From: Latilactobacillus sakei subsp. sakei DSM 20017 = JCM 1157
Lineage (GTDB): Bacteria; Bacillota; Bacilli; Lactobacillales; Lactobacillaceae
Assembly (NCBI RefSeq): GCF_002370355.1
Contig: NZ_AP017929.1
Location: 1,178,001-1,242,000, forward strand
Direction: 5' to 3'
Length of the DNA: 64,000 nucleotides
Under the pieces are notes generated by a model. It did not search any database. It saw only the letters and a program-made list of their open reading frames with translations, and was not told the origin of the DNA. How positions within the stretch are numbered: position 1 is the first letter of the stretch; each line of letters begins with the position of its first letter. Of this stretch, positions 9,718 to 22,210 are shown piece by piece. The translations under genes were made by a program, and so were the position numbers.

Positions 9718-12465
9718 TTAATGAATAATTTTACTTTTGGCTGCTTCTTTATGGAGTTTTTCGAAGAAAGGATTAATCCGATCTTTTAAGAAGAGGCCGA
9801 TGAAGAAGAAGACAACTGCGTAAATCGCTAGAATAATGAAATTATGCCAGAGATTTGGTGCGTAGATGCCCCCGGTTGGTTCCCGCAATAAGTTAACGCC
9901 GTAAGTAAATGGTAATAACGGGTTAATGAATTGGAAGAACTTATCGGATAAGACAACCGGGAAGTTCCCGCCCCCACCAGAGATGGAGAGCACGAGGATA
10001 ATCATCGCCAATCCTTTACCGACATTACCGAACATCGCGGCTAAGACGTAAACAATCGTCATAAAGACGGTGCTGAGGAAGACGGCTAGTAGTAAGAGTG
10101 CTACTGGACTAACGATATAAGCCTTAATCAGGAAGATATTCCCAAGTGCGACAAAGACCGCTTGGGCGACCCCGATGACAATGTAGGTCAACCAACGGGC
10201 GATAAATTGTTGTTTCTTGCTGTAACGTTCTTTTTCCTTATCGTCTAACGAGAAGTTCGTGAGGACGATGTTACTGAGCAAGAGGGCACCAACCCAAAGA
10301 CAAAGGGCGGTATAGAACGGTGCACTCGCTGAGCCGTAAGTTTTAATTGGATAGATATGTTTCTCTTGTAACTTAACCGGTTCGGCTAAGAAATTACTTT
10401 CCTTAGTAGCGTCACGGCGAAGTAGTTTGATCAAGTCTTTCAAATCAACTGTCTTTTGTTGCTTGCGAATTGCTTCTGCGCCTTTTTGAATCCCACTTCT
10501 CAAGAATGGCCAGTCATTATGAATTAAATCAGTGGCATCATTTAATGCTTTTTCAAGGAGTGGAAATTTAGCGTTGGCCATTGCTAGCGTGGTTGTTAAA
10601 TCATTTTCGATACCGGGTAAATCGTTATTGATGAAGCCGGTTGCGAGTTGCAATTTATTTTTCAACGTTGGGTAATCGTTTTGATAGAGATCAGAAGCAG
10701 TGTTCAAACCGCTGACGATGGTTCCCATATTGCCATTTAAGAGGGTATTGGCATCGTGGATCTCTTGTTTTAGCGCTGGAATTTGCTTTTGATATTTTTC
10801 GAGGTAATCGATAGCTGTTTTTAATGTTTTTTGCGTATTTGTTAATAGTGATGGTAATTTTGGTAGCACAGCGGTGTTGATTTGATTTAAAACAGCATCG
10901 CCTTGCGTAATCATCGTTTCGAATTTAGCAAGGACGCTCTTAACGTTCGCACCGATACCGGCATTTTGAACTTGGCTCACGGTATTTTGAACTTGTTTAG
11001 CAAAAGCGATGATTGGTGTTAGTTGATTTTGAATATCCGTTAAAGAGAGATCATCATAATGGGCGAGCACGTTATCAATCTTAGTTTTTAATTGACCAAG
11101 ATGGGTTGCAGCGGCGTTGAGCTTTTGAATTGGATCATCTAAGAGATGTGATTCAGGCTTGCCGGCTGCGACTGCTGATTCATTATAAGCATCTTGTAAA
11201 CTTTGCAAGGTATTCGCCAATTGCGTGTTGTTAGCTTGTAACGTTGCGGTATGGGCTGATAATTGCTCGAGGTTGGTCTTCAAGGCAGCCTTCAATTCTT
11301 GATTATCAGGATCGTTTTTAGCTTGTTCTAATAGTTTATTAACGGCATTTAAGTCATTATCGATATTTTTCGCTAATTGATCAGTAATCGTTAAGCCTTG
11401 ATCAACAGAACTTTGAATGACAGGTAAGGTCGTTTTGAGTTTTGGAATCAGGTCATTTTTAACCTGACTAGAAACTTGCTGCGCGGATTTACCAAAGGTA
11501 ATGATTTCTGGGAGGACGGTTTGAGTCTTATTAAGAACGGTCAAACCAGTTTTGGCTTCGGAAATACCATTGGTTAAGGTATTGGCAATCCCGTCAAAAT
11601 CACTATCAAGGGTTGCCACCTGTTTACCGGCACTTTGAATTTCTGGAATCTTCCCTTGAACCTTAACAGCTAAGGCACCCGCGGATTCAACTTCTGGGAG
11701 GTACTGATTGACGCCGACGACTTTCTTAGCCATTTTATTCGCTTCGGGTAAGAAGTTTACGAAGTCATTGGCTTGTGTTAATTTAGCCTGCATCTCAGGA
11801 ATTTTCTTTTGCAGTGCGACGACCTGATCCGTATATTGGTTAATCTCCGGAATCTGTTGGTCTGTTTTGAGAATCATACTTGAGAAACGGTTAATGACGG
11901 GCAGATTTTCATCGAGTTTAAAGCCAGCCTTATTGAGAGAGGACATGAGGGTTTTAGCAACCGTCTGGACAAATTCCTCTGAAATGGTTGATTGAAGCGT
12001 TGTCGCGCCCGCACTAGTAATTTTAGGGGCAATGGCGTTAATCTTGTCATTGGATGAATAAATAATCGTTGGTTTTTGAATTTTACCGTCGACAAAGCTA
12101 ATTAAGTCCTTAGAAAAGTTCTTGGGAACGTAAATACCGGCATAATATTTACCAGTTTTAACGCCTTCGTCCAATTGCTTTTTACTGCTTGTAAACTGCC
12201 AACCAAGTTTATCGTTCTTTTTCAATTGGTCGATTAATTCATCACCAATTGCGACTTTCTTTTTAGCGACAGTCACGCTTTGATCTGCTGAATAAACAGC
12301 GACTTTTAAATCTTGTGTCTTACTGTAAGGATCCCACAAAGCCCAGATATTAAACCATGCGTAGAGGGATGGGATGATAATTAGGGCGAGAATTAGTAAG
12401 AATGCGATTGGGCTTTTGAGAATCCGCCGCCAATCCAAGCGGAAGAGTTCGAATGTCTTTTTCAT
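9718..12465 (-). CDS. YhgE/Pip-type ABC-2 membrane protein
   Basis: This 915-residue protein has one N-terminal membrane helix (residues ~18-38), an outside domain of nearly 650 residues and about five C-terminal helices. The layout matches YhgE and the phage infection protein (Pip) of Lactococcus, which is a phage receptor, and the related ESX/T7SS component EsaA. The outside region has degenerate repeats of about 20-25 residues built round L/I-P-E/x-I/L motifs, with heptad-like helices between them. The gene runs against its neighbours and splits frr from uppS. Its role in the uninfected cell is not known. Confidence 0.85.
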   Translation of the reverse strand: MKKTFELFRLDWRRILKSPIAFLLILALIIIPSLYAWFNIWALWDPYSKTQDLKVAVYSADQSVTVAKKKVAIGDELIDQLKKNDKLGWQFTSSKKQLDEGVKTGKYYAGIYVPKNFSKDLISFVDGKIQKPTIIYSSNDKINAIAPKITSAGATTLQSTISEEFVQTVAKTLMSSLNKAGFKLDENLPVINRFSSMILKTDQQIPEINQYTDQVVALQKKIPEMQAKLTQANDFVNFLPEANKMAKKVVGVNQYLPEVESAGALAVKVQGKIPEIQSAGKQVATLDSDFDGIANTLTNGISEAKTGLTVLNKTQTVLPEIITFGKSAQQVSSQVKNDLIPKLKTTLPVIQSSVDQGLTITDQLAKNIDNDLNAVNKLLEQAKNDPDNQELKAALKTNLEQLSAHTATLQANNTQLANTLQSLQDAYNESAVAAGKPESHLLDDPIQKLNAAATHLGQLKTKIDNVLAHYDDLSLTDIQNQLTPIIAFAKQVQNTVSQVQNAGIGANVKSVLAKFETMITQGDAVLNQINTAVLPKLPSLLTNTQKTLKTAIDYLEKYQKQIPALKQEIHDANTLLNGNMGTIVSGLNTASDLYQNDYPTLKNKLQLATGFINNDLPGIENDLTTTLAMANAKFPLLEKALNDATDLIHNDWPFLRSGIQKGAEAIRKQQKTVDLKDLIKLLRRDATKESNFLAEPVKLQEKHIYPIKTYGSASAPFYTALCLWVGALLLSNIVLTNFSLDDKEKERYSKKQQFIARWLTYIVIGVAQAVFVALGNIFLIKAYIVSPVALLLLAVFLSTVFMTIVYVLAAMFGNVGKGLAMIILVLSISGGGGNFPVVLSDKFFQFINPLLPFTYGVNLLREPTGGIYAPNLWHNFIILAIYAVVFFFIGLFLKDRINPFFEKLHKEAAKSKIIH

Positions 12466-12632
12466 AGAGGACTCCTTTGAAAATAAAAGTTATTTAGTTA
12501 GTTTAGCACATTTAATAGGATACTTGGAGCTTATCATGATGATTTGAAAAAATATTTAATATTATTTTAAATAGTCACTCCCAGCAATTTTTGGTACAAT
12601 CAGTGTTGAGTAACTAAACTGGAGGAGTCATT

Positions 12633-13387
12633 TTGTTTACAAATAAAAAGAAACAGCAAAAATTCAACTTGATCCGGAAAATATCCCCAACCATATTGCC
12701 ATTATTATGGATGGTAACGGTCGCTGGGCTAACAAACGGTTAATGCCGAGAGTTGCTGGCCATAAAGCAGGGATGGAAAATGTGAAGACAATTACTAAAG
12801 CCGCTAGTCGGATGGGTGTTAAGGTTCTCACGTTATACGCTTTTTCAACAGAAAATTGGAAGCGTCCTAGTGATGAAGTTAATTTTTTGATGCAATTGCC
12901 CGTCGATTTCTTCGGCACGTTCATGCCAGAATTAATTGAAGAAAACGTGCGTGTGAAAGTCATGGGTAACATCCATGACTTACCTGAAAAAACGCAAAAA
13001 GCAGCGCAAGATGCGATGGCTGATACGGCGCAAAATACAGGGATGATTTTAAACTTCGCATTGAACTACGGTGGTCGCGATGAAATTCAACAGGCTGTCC
13101 AACAGATTGCCAAAGATGCCGTAAGTGGTACAATTGAGGCTGATTCGATTGATGATGACTTGATTAGTCAATATTTGATGACGGGCTTCTTAGGGGAGTA
13201 TGCGGATCCTGAATTATTGATTCGGACCAGTGGGGAAGAACGCATCTCGAACTTTTTACTTTGGCAAATCGCTTATAGTGAATTAGTCTTCGTTGATGAA
13301 TTCTGGCCAGATTTTACACCGCAAGTTTTTGAAAAATCAATTTTTACTTATCAACAACGTCACCGGCGCTTTGGCGGCTTAAAATAG
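12633..13387 (+). CDS. uppS: Isoprenyl transferase (undecaprenyl diphosphate synthase), apparent frameshift near the 5' end
   Basis: UppS makes the C55 lipid carrier for wall synthesis from farnesyl and isopentenyl diphosphates. The catalytic motif MDGNGRWA, the FSTENWKRP strand and the C-terminal RTSGEERISNFLLWQ are all present. From 12707 the frame gives 226 residues, but the conserved lead-in NIPNHIAII lies upstream in the same frame without any start codon. The ribosome site GGAGGAG (12621-12627) precedes a TTG at 12633 that is in a different frame. A single missing base near the A tract at 12645-12649, or just before 12671, would join them. Since uppS is normally essential, a sequencing error or a real but tolerated shift are both possible. 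cdsA follows. Confidence 0.9.
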
Positions 13388-13417
13388 ACGTTTATTTATT
13401 AGGAGGCAGTTCAGTTT

Positions 13418-14206
13418 ATGAAACAACGAGTGATTACAGCAGTCGTTGCGTTGATTATCTTTATCCCAATTTTAATTAGTGGGGGCATTTTCATTGATAT
13501 CGCCGCAGCCGTATTAGCATTAGTCGCATTATCAGAAGTCTTTATTATGCGCAAACGGATTATCGTTTCACCAGATGCCATGGTGGCCGGTTTAGCCGTA
13601 TTAAGTTTGGCATTACCAGCGGGAGCGTTTGACTGGTTGCCAGATGGTGTTTCACAATTTGATTTATTCTATCTATTCGTCGCAATCTTATTAGCCATCA
13701 CGGTCTTCACGAAGAACCGTGTAAACTTCGATGATATGGGTGTCACAACTTTAGCCAGCCTGTATATTGGACTTGGCTTCCACTACTTAGCCGGTGCTCG
13801 TAATTTGGGCGGTTTCGATACAGTGATGTACATCTTATTGGTTATTTGGATGACAGATATTGGTGCTTATATGTTTGGTCGTGCATTTGGTAAGAATAAA
13901 TTGTGGCCAGCAATTAGCCCTAATAAAACATGGGAAGGCTCAATTGGCGGGACTTTATTAGCCGTTGCCGTTGCAGCAGTTTACTTATACTTCTTCCCAC
14001 AAATTTACTCATTGCCAATCATGTTAGGCTTAACCTTAATCTTCTCAATCTGTGGTCAATTAGGGGACTTGGTTGAATCAGCATACAAACGCTATTATGG
14101 CGTTAAAGATTCAGGTAAAATCCTACCAGGTCACGGCGGTATCTTAGATCGCTTTGACAGTATGTTGTTTGTACTACCATTACTACATTTGTTTGGCATC
14201 ATTTAG
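13418..14206 (+). CDS. cdsA: Phosphatidate cytidylyltransferase
   Basis: CdsA converts phosphatidic acid and CTP to CDP-diacylglycerol for phospholipid synthesis. The 262-residue protein is almost wholly membrane-embedded, with about eight helices. The C-terminal family signature is present as QLGDLVESAYKRYYGVKDSG followed by LPGHGGILDRFDS, and SPNKTWEG precedes it. It follows uppS after 30 bases with its own AGGAGG, as in most Firmicutes. Confidence 0.98.
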   Translation: MKQRVITAVVALIIFIPILISGGIFIDIAAAVLALVALSEVFIMRKRIIVSPDAMVAGLAVLSLALPAGAFDWLPDGVSQFDLFYLFVAILLAITVFTKNRVNFDDMGVTTLASLYIGLGFHYLAGARNLGGFDTVMYILLVIWMTDIGAYMFGRAFGKNKLWPAISPNKTWEGSIGGTLLAVAVAAVYLYFFPQIYSLPIMLGLTLIFSICGQLGDLVESAYKRYYGVKDSGKILPGHGGILDRFDSMLFVLPLLHLFGII

Positions 14207-14242
14207 CATGAATGACCCGTTTTTAAAGCTATCATTCAAATC

Positions 14243-14331
14243 AGAGTGTTTTTCCATCCGTTCATTATCACTAACTCGATCCTCTGCGATCAAGCTGTGA
14301 AAAGGGGCGCATGCAAAAGCACTCTTTTTTC
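14243..14331 (+). terminator. Long-loop hairpin with T tract between cdsA and rseP
   Basis: AGAGTGTTTT (14243-14252) pairs with AAAAGCACTCT ending at 14325, followed by T6. The ~63-base loop holds a smaller GATC/GATC hairpin. A TATAAT at 14346-14351 just beyond may restart transcription for rseP. Confidence 0.55.
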
Positions 14332-14412
14332 TTTTCATTTCGTGATATAATAAGACAGTTCACTATAAAATCAGAATCTGAATGACGGTATTGAAAAAGG
14401 AGGTCGGATACA

Positions 14413-15690
14413 TTGGCTGCAATTATTGCGTTTATCATCATCTTTGGTATTTTAGTAGTCGTTCATGAATTTGGGCATTTTTACATGGCTAAGCGCTCAG
14501 GCATTTTGGTGCGAGAGTTTTCTGTCGGCATGGGACCTAAATTATTTGCAACTCGCAAAAACGGCACAACTTACACCATCCGGTGGTTACCATTAGGTGG
14601 TTACGTTCGAATGGCGGGAATGGCCGACGATGAATCTGAAATTGAAGCTGGCACACAAGCGACTTTAATTTTAGACGAACAAGGACGCGTTCAACAGATT
14701 AATACAAGTGACAAGGTCACCACGTTAAACGGGGTACCTTTCCAAATTGCTAAAACAGATTTACAAAAGGAATTGTGGGTCGAAGGTTATGAAGGCGGCG
14801 ACGAGTCAGAAATGAAACGTTATCCCGTCTTACATGATGCGACGATTATCGAAGCGGACGGAACGGAAGTGCAAATCGCACCCGTGGATGTCCAATTCCA
14901 ATCAGCAACGTTGATTAATCGGATGTTAACGAACTTTGCCGGACCATTTAATAACTTCATCCTCGCAATTCTAGCCTTTATCCTCTTCGCTTTTCTAAGC
15001 GGGGGTGTGCCACAGCAATCCAATCAAATTGGCACGGTACAAAAGAATTCGGCTGCTCAAAGGGCAGGCTTAAAAGCCAACGATCGTCTTTTGAAGGTTG
15101 ATAACAAAAAAGTAGCGAGCTTCACTGACTTTAGTGCGATAATTTCAGAACACCCTAACGAAACTGTTGCGGTGCGCGTTCAACGGGGCGCAACTGAAAA
15201 GACAATCAAGGTGACTCCCAAGGCTGTCAAAGTGGCTAACCAAAAAGAAAAGGTTGGTCAAGTAGGGGTCACACAAAAAGTCAAAATGGATCATAGCCTA
15301 AAGGCCAAGATTTCTTACGGCTTTACACAAGCTTGGTCAATTGCCAGTCAGATTTTCAAGATCCTCGGGTCATTTTTAACCGGTGGGTTCTCACTAGATA
15401 AATTATCGGGGCCGGTCGGTATGTATTCAATGACGACCCAATTTACCCAACAAGGCTTTAATGCGTTAGTTTATTTCTTGGCGTTCTTATCACTTAATTT
15501 GGGGATTATGAATCTAATTCCGATTCCGGCGTTAGATGGTGGTAAGTTAGTCTTGAACATTATTGAAGCGATTCGTCGCAAACCAATTTCACCTGAAAAA
15601 GAAGGCATCGTGACATTAATCGGTGTCGGTATTATGGTGTTATTAATGGTCTTAGTCACGTGGAATGATATACAACGATTTTTCTTTTAG
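14413..15690 (+). CDS. rseP: Site-2 zinc metalloprotease RseP/RasP
   Basis: This intramembrane protease cuts membrane-bound substrates such as anti-sigma factors and signal-peptide remnants. The zinc motif HEFGH lies in the first helix (residues ~18-22) and the third zinc ligand in NLIPIPALDGGK near the C-terminus. A PDZ domain occupies residues ~200-275 (GTVQKNSAAQRAGLKANDR). The start is a TTG at 14413, ten bases after AAAGGAGG; no ATG fits. It sits between cdsA and proS, the usual place for rasP in Firmicutes. 425 residues is normal length. Confidence 0.96.
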   Translation: MAAIIAFIIIFGILVVVHEFGHFYMAKRSGILVREFSVGMGPKLFATRKNGTTYTIRWLPLGGYVRMAGMADDESEIEAGTQATLILDEQGRVQQINTSDKVTTLNGVPFQIAKTDLQKELWVEGYEGGDESEMKRYPVLHDATIIEADGTEVQIAPVDVQFQSATLINRMLTNFAGPFNNFILAILAFILFAFLSGGVPQQSNQIGTVQKNSAAQRAGLKANDRLLKVDNKKVASFTDFSAIISEHPNETVAVRVQRGATEKTIKVTPKAVKVANQKEKVGQVGVTQKVKMDHSLKAKISYGFTQAWSIASQIFKILGSFLTGGFSLDKLSGPVGMYSMTTQFTQQGFNALVYFLAFLSLNLGIMNLIPIPALDGGKLVLNIIEAIRRKPISPEKEGIVTLIGVGIMVLLMVLVTWNDIQRFFF

Positions 15691-15709
15691 AATATTTTTG
15701 GAGGCGTAA

Positions 15710-17425
<1,716 letters not shown>

Positions 17426-17443
17426 AGATGAACTGACATTAGT

Positions 17444-17486
17444 CGAGCCTGGGATGAAACTTGCTTTTGTCTCAGACTCGTTTTTT
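17444..17486 (+). terminator. Intrinsic terminator after proS
   Basis: CGAGCCTGGGA pairs imperfectly with TCTCAGACTCG, followed by T6. Confidence 0.8.
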
Positions 17487-17506
17487 GTCACTGAGTAAGC
17501 TTTAAA

Positions 17507-17567
17507 AAGGGTCAAAAGTAGCAAGATTGCACGTTTATGGGCAATTGTTACTTTTCGGCCTCTTTTT
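17507..17567 (+). terminator. Second hairpin with T tract before polC
   Basis: AAAAGTAGCAA (17514-17524) pairs with TTGTTACTTTT, with further GG/CC pairing outside it, and is followed by T5. It may be a tandem terminator or an attenuator in the polC leader. Confidence 0.55.
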
Positions 17568-17599
17568 AATTCAGCGTATCACTAGAAGGAGGCCCTTTT

Positions 17600-20500
17600 G
17601 TGGCATTAGATCAAACCGCATTGTTTCAAAAATTATTAGAACAGATTGCTTTACCTGCGGATGTCGCGCACTATCCCGGCTTTAAAACGGGGCAGGTCGA
17701 ACAAGTGATTGTCCACGAAACGTCAAAACGGTGGACCTTTAAATTACACTTCGATAACGTGTTACCCTTTGCGGTTTACACAGCGTTTGAAGAACATTTA
17801 GAAGCGGCTTTTCAAGCGATTGCGGCCGTTTCAATTGAAATCAGTACCGATGCTAAAGAACTTGATGGTGGTGTTTTAGCCGCTTATTGGGAATATGTCG
17901 TCAATCACAGTGGGATTCAATCGTCACTCTTGCATGAATTATGTGCCAAGGAGACGCCCTATATTGAAGGACGCAAAGTCTTGTTGGTTGTTGAAAATGA
18001 CATTGTTAAAACCTTTTTCATCAATCAAGCGCAAACGACGATTCAAGCCGGCTATAAACGCCTGGGCTTCCCCAACTTTGCGATTCAACCATTAATCGAC
18101 GAATCAGCTTCTCAAAAATCAATTGAAGATTTCCAAGCAAAACGGGCGGTGCAAGATGCTGAACGTGCGCAAGCAGCTGCCGAAGCGATTAAGAAAAACG
18201 AAGCGCTCAAAGAAAAACGCAAAACAGAAGGCAAGCCAGTTGATGGCCCAATCGTGATGGGTCGTGGCATTAATCCAGCTGAACCAGTTCGTCAGATGAT
18301 TAGTATCACTGAAGAGGAACGTTCAATCGTGATTGAAGGCTTTATCTTTGATAAAGAAGTCCGGGTACTCCGTTCTGGCCGCCAATTATTAATCTTGAAG
18401 ATGACTGATTACTCATCCTCATTTACGGTCAAGAAGTTCTCAAGAGATGCTAGCGATGAAAGTTTATTCGCCGCAATTGATAAAGGCATGTGGTTTAAGG
18501 TTCGCGGGAGTGTCCAAGAAGATAACTTCATGCGTGATTTAACGGTTAACGCCAATGATTTAGTTGAAGTTAGTCATCCTAAACGTGAAGATACAGCGAC
18601 TGAAGGTAAGCGAATCGAAATGCATTTGCATACCAATATGTCTCAAATGGACGCGACCAACCCAATCGGCGATTACGTCAAACAAGCCGCTAAGTGGGGC
18701 CAACCTGCGATTGCCGTGACCGATCACTATAATCTCCAAGCCTTTCCGGATGCTTATGCCGCTGGGAAGAAAAATGGCGTCAAGATTTTATACGGCGTCG
18801 AAGTCAACCTGGTCAACGATGGCACGCCAGTCGTTTATAATTTGCGCGACCAAGTTCTAGAATCAGCTGAATACGTAATTTTTGATGTGGAAACGACTGG
18901 TTTGTCAGCCGTTTATGATTCAATTATCGAATTGGCTGCGGTCAAAATGCGCGATGGTGAAGTCGTCGCCTCGTTCGATGAATTTATCGATCCAGAGCGA
19001 CCACTATCAGCCTTCACAACGCAATTGACCAGTATCACCAACGAAATGGTCCACGGTGCCAAGAAGGAAGCTGAAGTCTTGGCAATGTTCAAGGAATTTA
19101 CTGGCGATGCCGTTTTAGCCGGTCATAACGTTAGTTTCGATATGGGCTTCTTGAACGCGGGTTATGAACGGAACGATATTGACCTGATCGATAACCCAGT
19201 CATTGATACCTTGGAATTATCGCGGATGTTGCATCCTGAATACAAGAATCATAAGTTGGATTCATTGACCAAGCGCTACAAGATCAACCTAGAACACCAT
19301 CATCGGGCTAATGCCGATGCTGAATCAACTGGTTATTTATTGTATAAGTTGGAAAAAGAAGCCGCTGAAAATTACGATATGGTAAACGTCAATCAACTAA
19401 ATGATCGCGTCGGGGTCGGCGAGTTTTACAAACAAGCCCGTCCAGCGCATGCGGTCTTAATGGCGCAAACCCAAGCTGGTTTGAAGAATTTATTCAAATT
19501 GGTTTCAGCCTCAATGACTGAATACTATTACCGGACACCGCGCTTGCCTAAGAGTAAACTCGATGCTTTGCGCGAAGGAATTTTAGTCGGTTCAGCCTGC
19601 AGTAATGGCGAAGTCTTTGAAGCAATGATGCAAAAAGGGTATAACGAAGCGCTCGATCGTGCTAAATACTACGATTATATCGAAGTGATGCCCAAAGCGG
19701 TTTACGCGCCATTATTGGAACGTGAATTGGTGCGCGACAATCAGGCACTTGAAGAAATCATTCGCAACTTAGTTAAAGTTGGCGAAAAACTCAACAAACC
19801 AGTTGTCGCAACTGGCGATGCACATTATTTGAATCCAGAAGACGCGATTTATCGGAAGATTCTGATTCACTCAATGGGCGGGGCCAACCCCTTGAACCGT
19901 TCGAAGTTACCAGATGTTCATTTCCGCTCAACTGATGAAATGCTGACGGCCTTTGACTTCCTAGGGCCAGAATTAGCGCAAGAATTAGTCGTAGCCAATC
20001 CACAAAAGATTGCCGATCAAATCGACGAAATTGTACCGGTTAAAGATAAACTTTACACGCCTAAGATGGCCGGCGCCGAAGACGAAATTCAAACCTTAAC
20101 GATGAACCGTGCGCACGAATTGTACGGAGCTGAGTTACCTGAAATCGTCGAAGCCCGCTTGAAAAAAGAATTGAAGAGTATTATCGGGAATGGGTTCTCC
20201 GTTATTTACCTGATTTCCCAAAAATTAGTTTATAAGAGTGGCAAGGATGGGTACTTGGTTGGTTCTCGGGGCTCTGTCGGTTCGAGTTTAGTCGCAACCA
20301 TGACCGGGATCACCGAAGTTAACCCGTTACCACCGCATTATCGGTGTTCTAACTGTCACTACTCCGAATTCTTTACCAAAGGGGAAGTTGGTTCGGGTTA
20401 CGATTTAGCGGACAAAGATTGCCCTGAATGTGGCACGCCACTTGATAAGGACGGCCATGATATTCCGTTCGAAACTTTCCTTGGCTTCCATGGGGATAAG

Positions 20501-21940
20501 GTGCCGGATATTGATTTGAACTTCTCCGGTGATTATCAACCAGTCGCCCATAACTATACGAAGGTCTTGTTCGGTGAAAATAACGTGTTCCGGGCCGGGA
20601 CAATCGGGACGGTCGCTGATAAAACGGCGTACGGTTATGTTAAAGCCTATGAACGTGATACGGAACAAACTTTCCGCGGGGCTGAAGTCGATCGGTTGGC
20701 AAAAGGCTCGACCGGTGTTAAACGGACAACTGGCCAACATCCAGCTGGGATTATCGTTGTGCCTGATTACATGGATATCTATGATTTCACACCAATCCAA
20801 TTCCCAGCCGATGATCAAGATGCCGCTTGGAAGACCACCCATTTTGATTTCCATTCGATCCATGATAATATCTTGAAGCTCGATATCCTGGGTCATGATG
20901 ATCCCACGATGATTCGGATGCTCCAAGATCTCTCTGGGATTGATCCTAAATCAATCCCAACCGATGATCCGGGTGTGATGGCCTTGTTCTCCGGAACTGA
21001 TTCACTCGGCGTGACGCCTGAACAGATTAATTCGAAGATGGGGACCTTGGGTGTGCCAGAATTCGGAACGCGATTTGTCCGCGGAATGTTGGAAGAAACG
21101 CACCCCACAACCTTCTCAGAACTACTCCAAATTTCTGGTCTTTCTCATGGGACCGACGTGTGGTTGGGTAACGCCGAAGAATTGATTAATAAAGGCGTTG
21201 TCACCCTGAAAGACGTTATCGGTTGTCGTGATAATATCATGATGGATTTAATTCACTGGGGAATGGACGATAGTATGTCCTTCAACATTATGGAACGTGT
21301 TCGTAAAGGCAAAGGGATTCCGGATGATTGGCAACAAGCCATGCGCGATAATGAAAACGTGCCGGATTGGTATATTGATTCTTGTCTCAAGATTAAATAT
21401 ATGTTCCCGAAAGCCCATGCGACCGCCTATATTTTGATGGCGCTTCGGATTGCCTATTTCAAAGTGTACTTCCCCATTATTTATTACTGTGCTTACTTCA
21501 GTGTGCGGGCCAGTGACTTCGACCTCGTGGCGATGGCCCAAGGTGAAGAAGGCGTCAAGGCGCGTATGAAGGAAATCACGGATAAAGGGATGGAAGCCAG
21601 CACGAAAGAAAAGAACTTGTTAACCGTGCTTGAAATCGCCAATGAATGTTTGAAACGGGGCATCACGATTAAGATGGTCGACATCGAAAAATCAGATTCA
21701 TCTGATTTCTTGATCCAAGACGACCATACCTTACTCGCACCATTCCGCGCCGTCCCAAGTCTGGGCGATAACGTTGCTAAACAAATCGTCTCCGCCCGCG
21801 AAGAAAAACCTTTCTTATCTAAAGAAGACTTATCTAACCGTGGGAAAGTATCGAAAACATTGATTGAATATTTAACAGAAAATAACGTCTTAAATGATTT
21901 ACCAGATGAAAATCAATTATCGTTGTTTGATATGATGTAA
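17600..21940 (+). CDS. polC: DNA polymerase III alpha subunit, Gram-positive PolC type
   Basis: PolC is the replicative polymerase with built-in proofreading. The 1446-residue protein has an N-terminal region with an OB fold, a PHP domain starting near residue 337 ([13 protein letters not shown]) and an inserted 3'-5' exonuclease near residue 425 (FDVETTGLS). A zinc finger lies near residue 915 ([10 protein letters not shown], then CPECG). The catalytic [12 protein letters not shown] is near residue 969, with the helix-hairpin-helix region at the C-terminus. The start is GTG at 17600, eight bases after AGGAGG. Length and order match Bacillus PolC. A strong terminator follows. Confidence 0.99.
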   Translation: MALDQTALFQKLLEQIALPADVAHYPGFKTGQVEQVIVHETSKRWTFKLHFDNVLPFAVYTAFEEHLEAAFQAIAAVSIEISTDAKELDGGVLAAYWEYVVNHSGIQSSLLHELCAKETPYIEGRKVLLVVENDIVKTFFINQAQTTIQAGYKRLGFPNFAIQPLIDESASQKSIEDFQAKRAVQDAERAQAAAEAIKKNEALKEKRKTEGKPVDGPIVMGRGINPAEPVRQMISITEEERSIVIEGFIFDKEVRVLRSGRQLLILKMTDYSSSFTVKKFSRDASDESLFAAIDKGMWFKVRGSVQEDNFMRDLTVNANDLVEVSHPKREDTATEGKRIEMHLHTNMSQMDATNPIGDYVKQAAKWGQPAIAVTDHYNLQAFPDAYAAGKKNGVKILYGVEVNLVNDGTPVVYNLRDQVLESAEYVIFDVETTGLSAVYDSIIELAAVKMRDGEVVASFDEFIDPERPLSAFTTQLTSITNEMVHGAKKEAEVLAMFKEFTGDAVLAGHNVSFDMGFLNAGYERNDIDLIDNPVIDTLELSRMLHPEYKNHKLDSLTKRYKINLEHHHRANADAESTGYLLYKLEKEAAENYDMVNVNQLNDRVGVGEFYKQARPAHAVLMAQTQAGLKNLFKLVSASMTEYYYRTPRLPKSKLDALREGILVGSACSNGEVFEAMMQKGYNEALDRAKYYDYIEVMPKAVYAPLLERELVRDNQALEEIIRNLVKVGEKLNKPVVATGDAHYLNPEDAIYRKILIHSMGGANPLNRSKLPDVHFRSTDEMLTAFDFLGPELAQELVVANPQKIADQIDEIVPVKDKLYTPKMAGAEDEIQTLTMNRAHELYGAELPEIVEARLKKELKSIIGNGFSVIYLISQKLVYKSGKDGYLVGSRGSVGSSLVATMTGITEVNPLPPHYRCSNCHYSEFFTKGEVGSGYDLADKDCPECGTPLDKDGHDIPFETFLGFHGDKVPDIDLNFSGDYQPVAHNYTKVLFGENNVFRAGTIGTVADKTAYGYVKAYERDTEQTFRGAEVDRLAKGSTGVKRTTGQHPAGIIVVPDYMDIYDFTPIQFPADDQDAAWKTTHFDFHSIHDNILKLDILGHDDPTMIRMLQDLSGIDPKSIPTDDPGVMALFSGTDSLGVTPEQINSKMGTLGVPEFGTRFVRGMLEETHPTTFSELLQISGLSHGTDVWLGNAEELINKGVVTLKDVIGCRDNIMMDLIHWGMDDSMSFNIMERVRKGKGIPDDWQQAMRDNENVPDWYIDSCLKIKYMFPKAHATAYILMALRIAYFKVYFPIIYYCAYFSVRASDFDLVAMAQGEEGVKARMKEITDKGMEASTKEKNLLTVLEIANECLKRGITIKMVDIEKSDSSDFLIQDDHTLLAPFRAVPSLGDNVAKQIVSAREEKPFLSKEDLSNRGKVSKTLIEYLTENNVLNDLPDENQLSLFDMM

Positions 21941-21941
21941 G

Positions 21942-21993
21942 AAAAAAACTTAATGTTATGCAGAATTTTTCTGCATAACATTAAGTTTTTTTA
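21942..21993 (+). terminator. Strong intrinsic terminator after polC
   Basis: A 22-base perfect inverted repeat (AAAAAAACTTAATGTTATG.. and its complement) surrounds a short loop and ends in T7. It marks the left limit of the restriction-modification cassette. Confidence 0.95.
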
Positions 21994-22180
21994 ATGGCTA
22001 GTTAAGGTTTGGTACCTCTTGAACTAAGATGCTGTTGTTTTTCGAATAATAAGTAGATAGATATGAAGTGAAAGCTAAATGTTGATGCAATTTAATATAT
22101 CAAAATACGAAGAATAATAAAAAGTTTAAGAAATACAACCATCAAATTCACCAATTATTGTTATTTCGATGGATTAACTA

Positions 22181-22189
22181 TGGTAGAAT
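22181..22189 (+). promoter_or_regulatory. Extended -10 promoter for the restriction-modification operon
   Basis: TGGTAGAAT is a TGN-extended -10 element about 22 bases before the first start. No clear -35 box lies at 17 bases. The 190 bases before it are AT-rich and hold no gene I can support. Confidence 0.5.
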
Positions 22190-22210
22190 AATTTATATGA
22201 GGTGAATGTT

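Noticed and set aside
12640-12655. Programmed -1 frameshift in uppS
   Set aside because: The direction is right, but T-AAA-AAG is not a good slippery heptamer because the P-site codon would re-pair on TAA, and no stimulator structure is obvious. A base error is simpler.
20373-20926. Minus-strand open frames of 76 and 173 residues inside polC
   Set aside because: They are shadows of a strongly biased coding frame, with no ribosome site and no recognisable domain.
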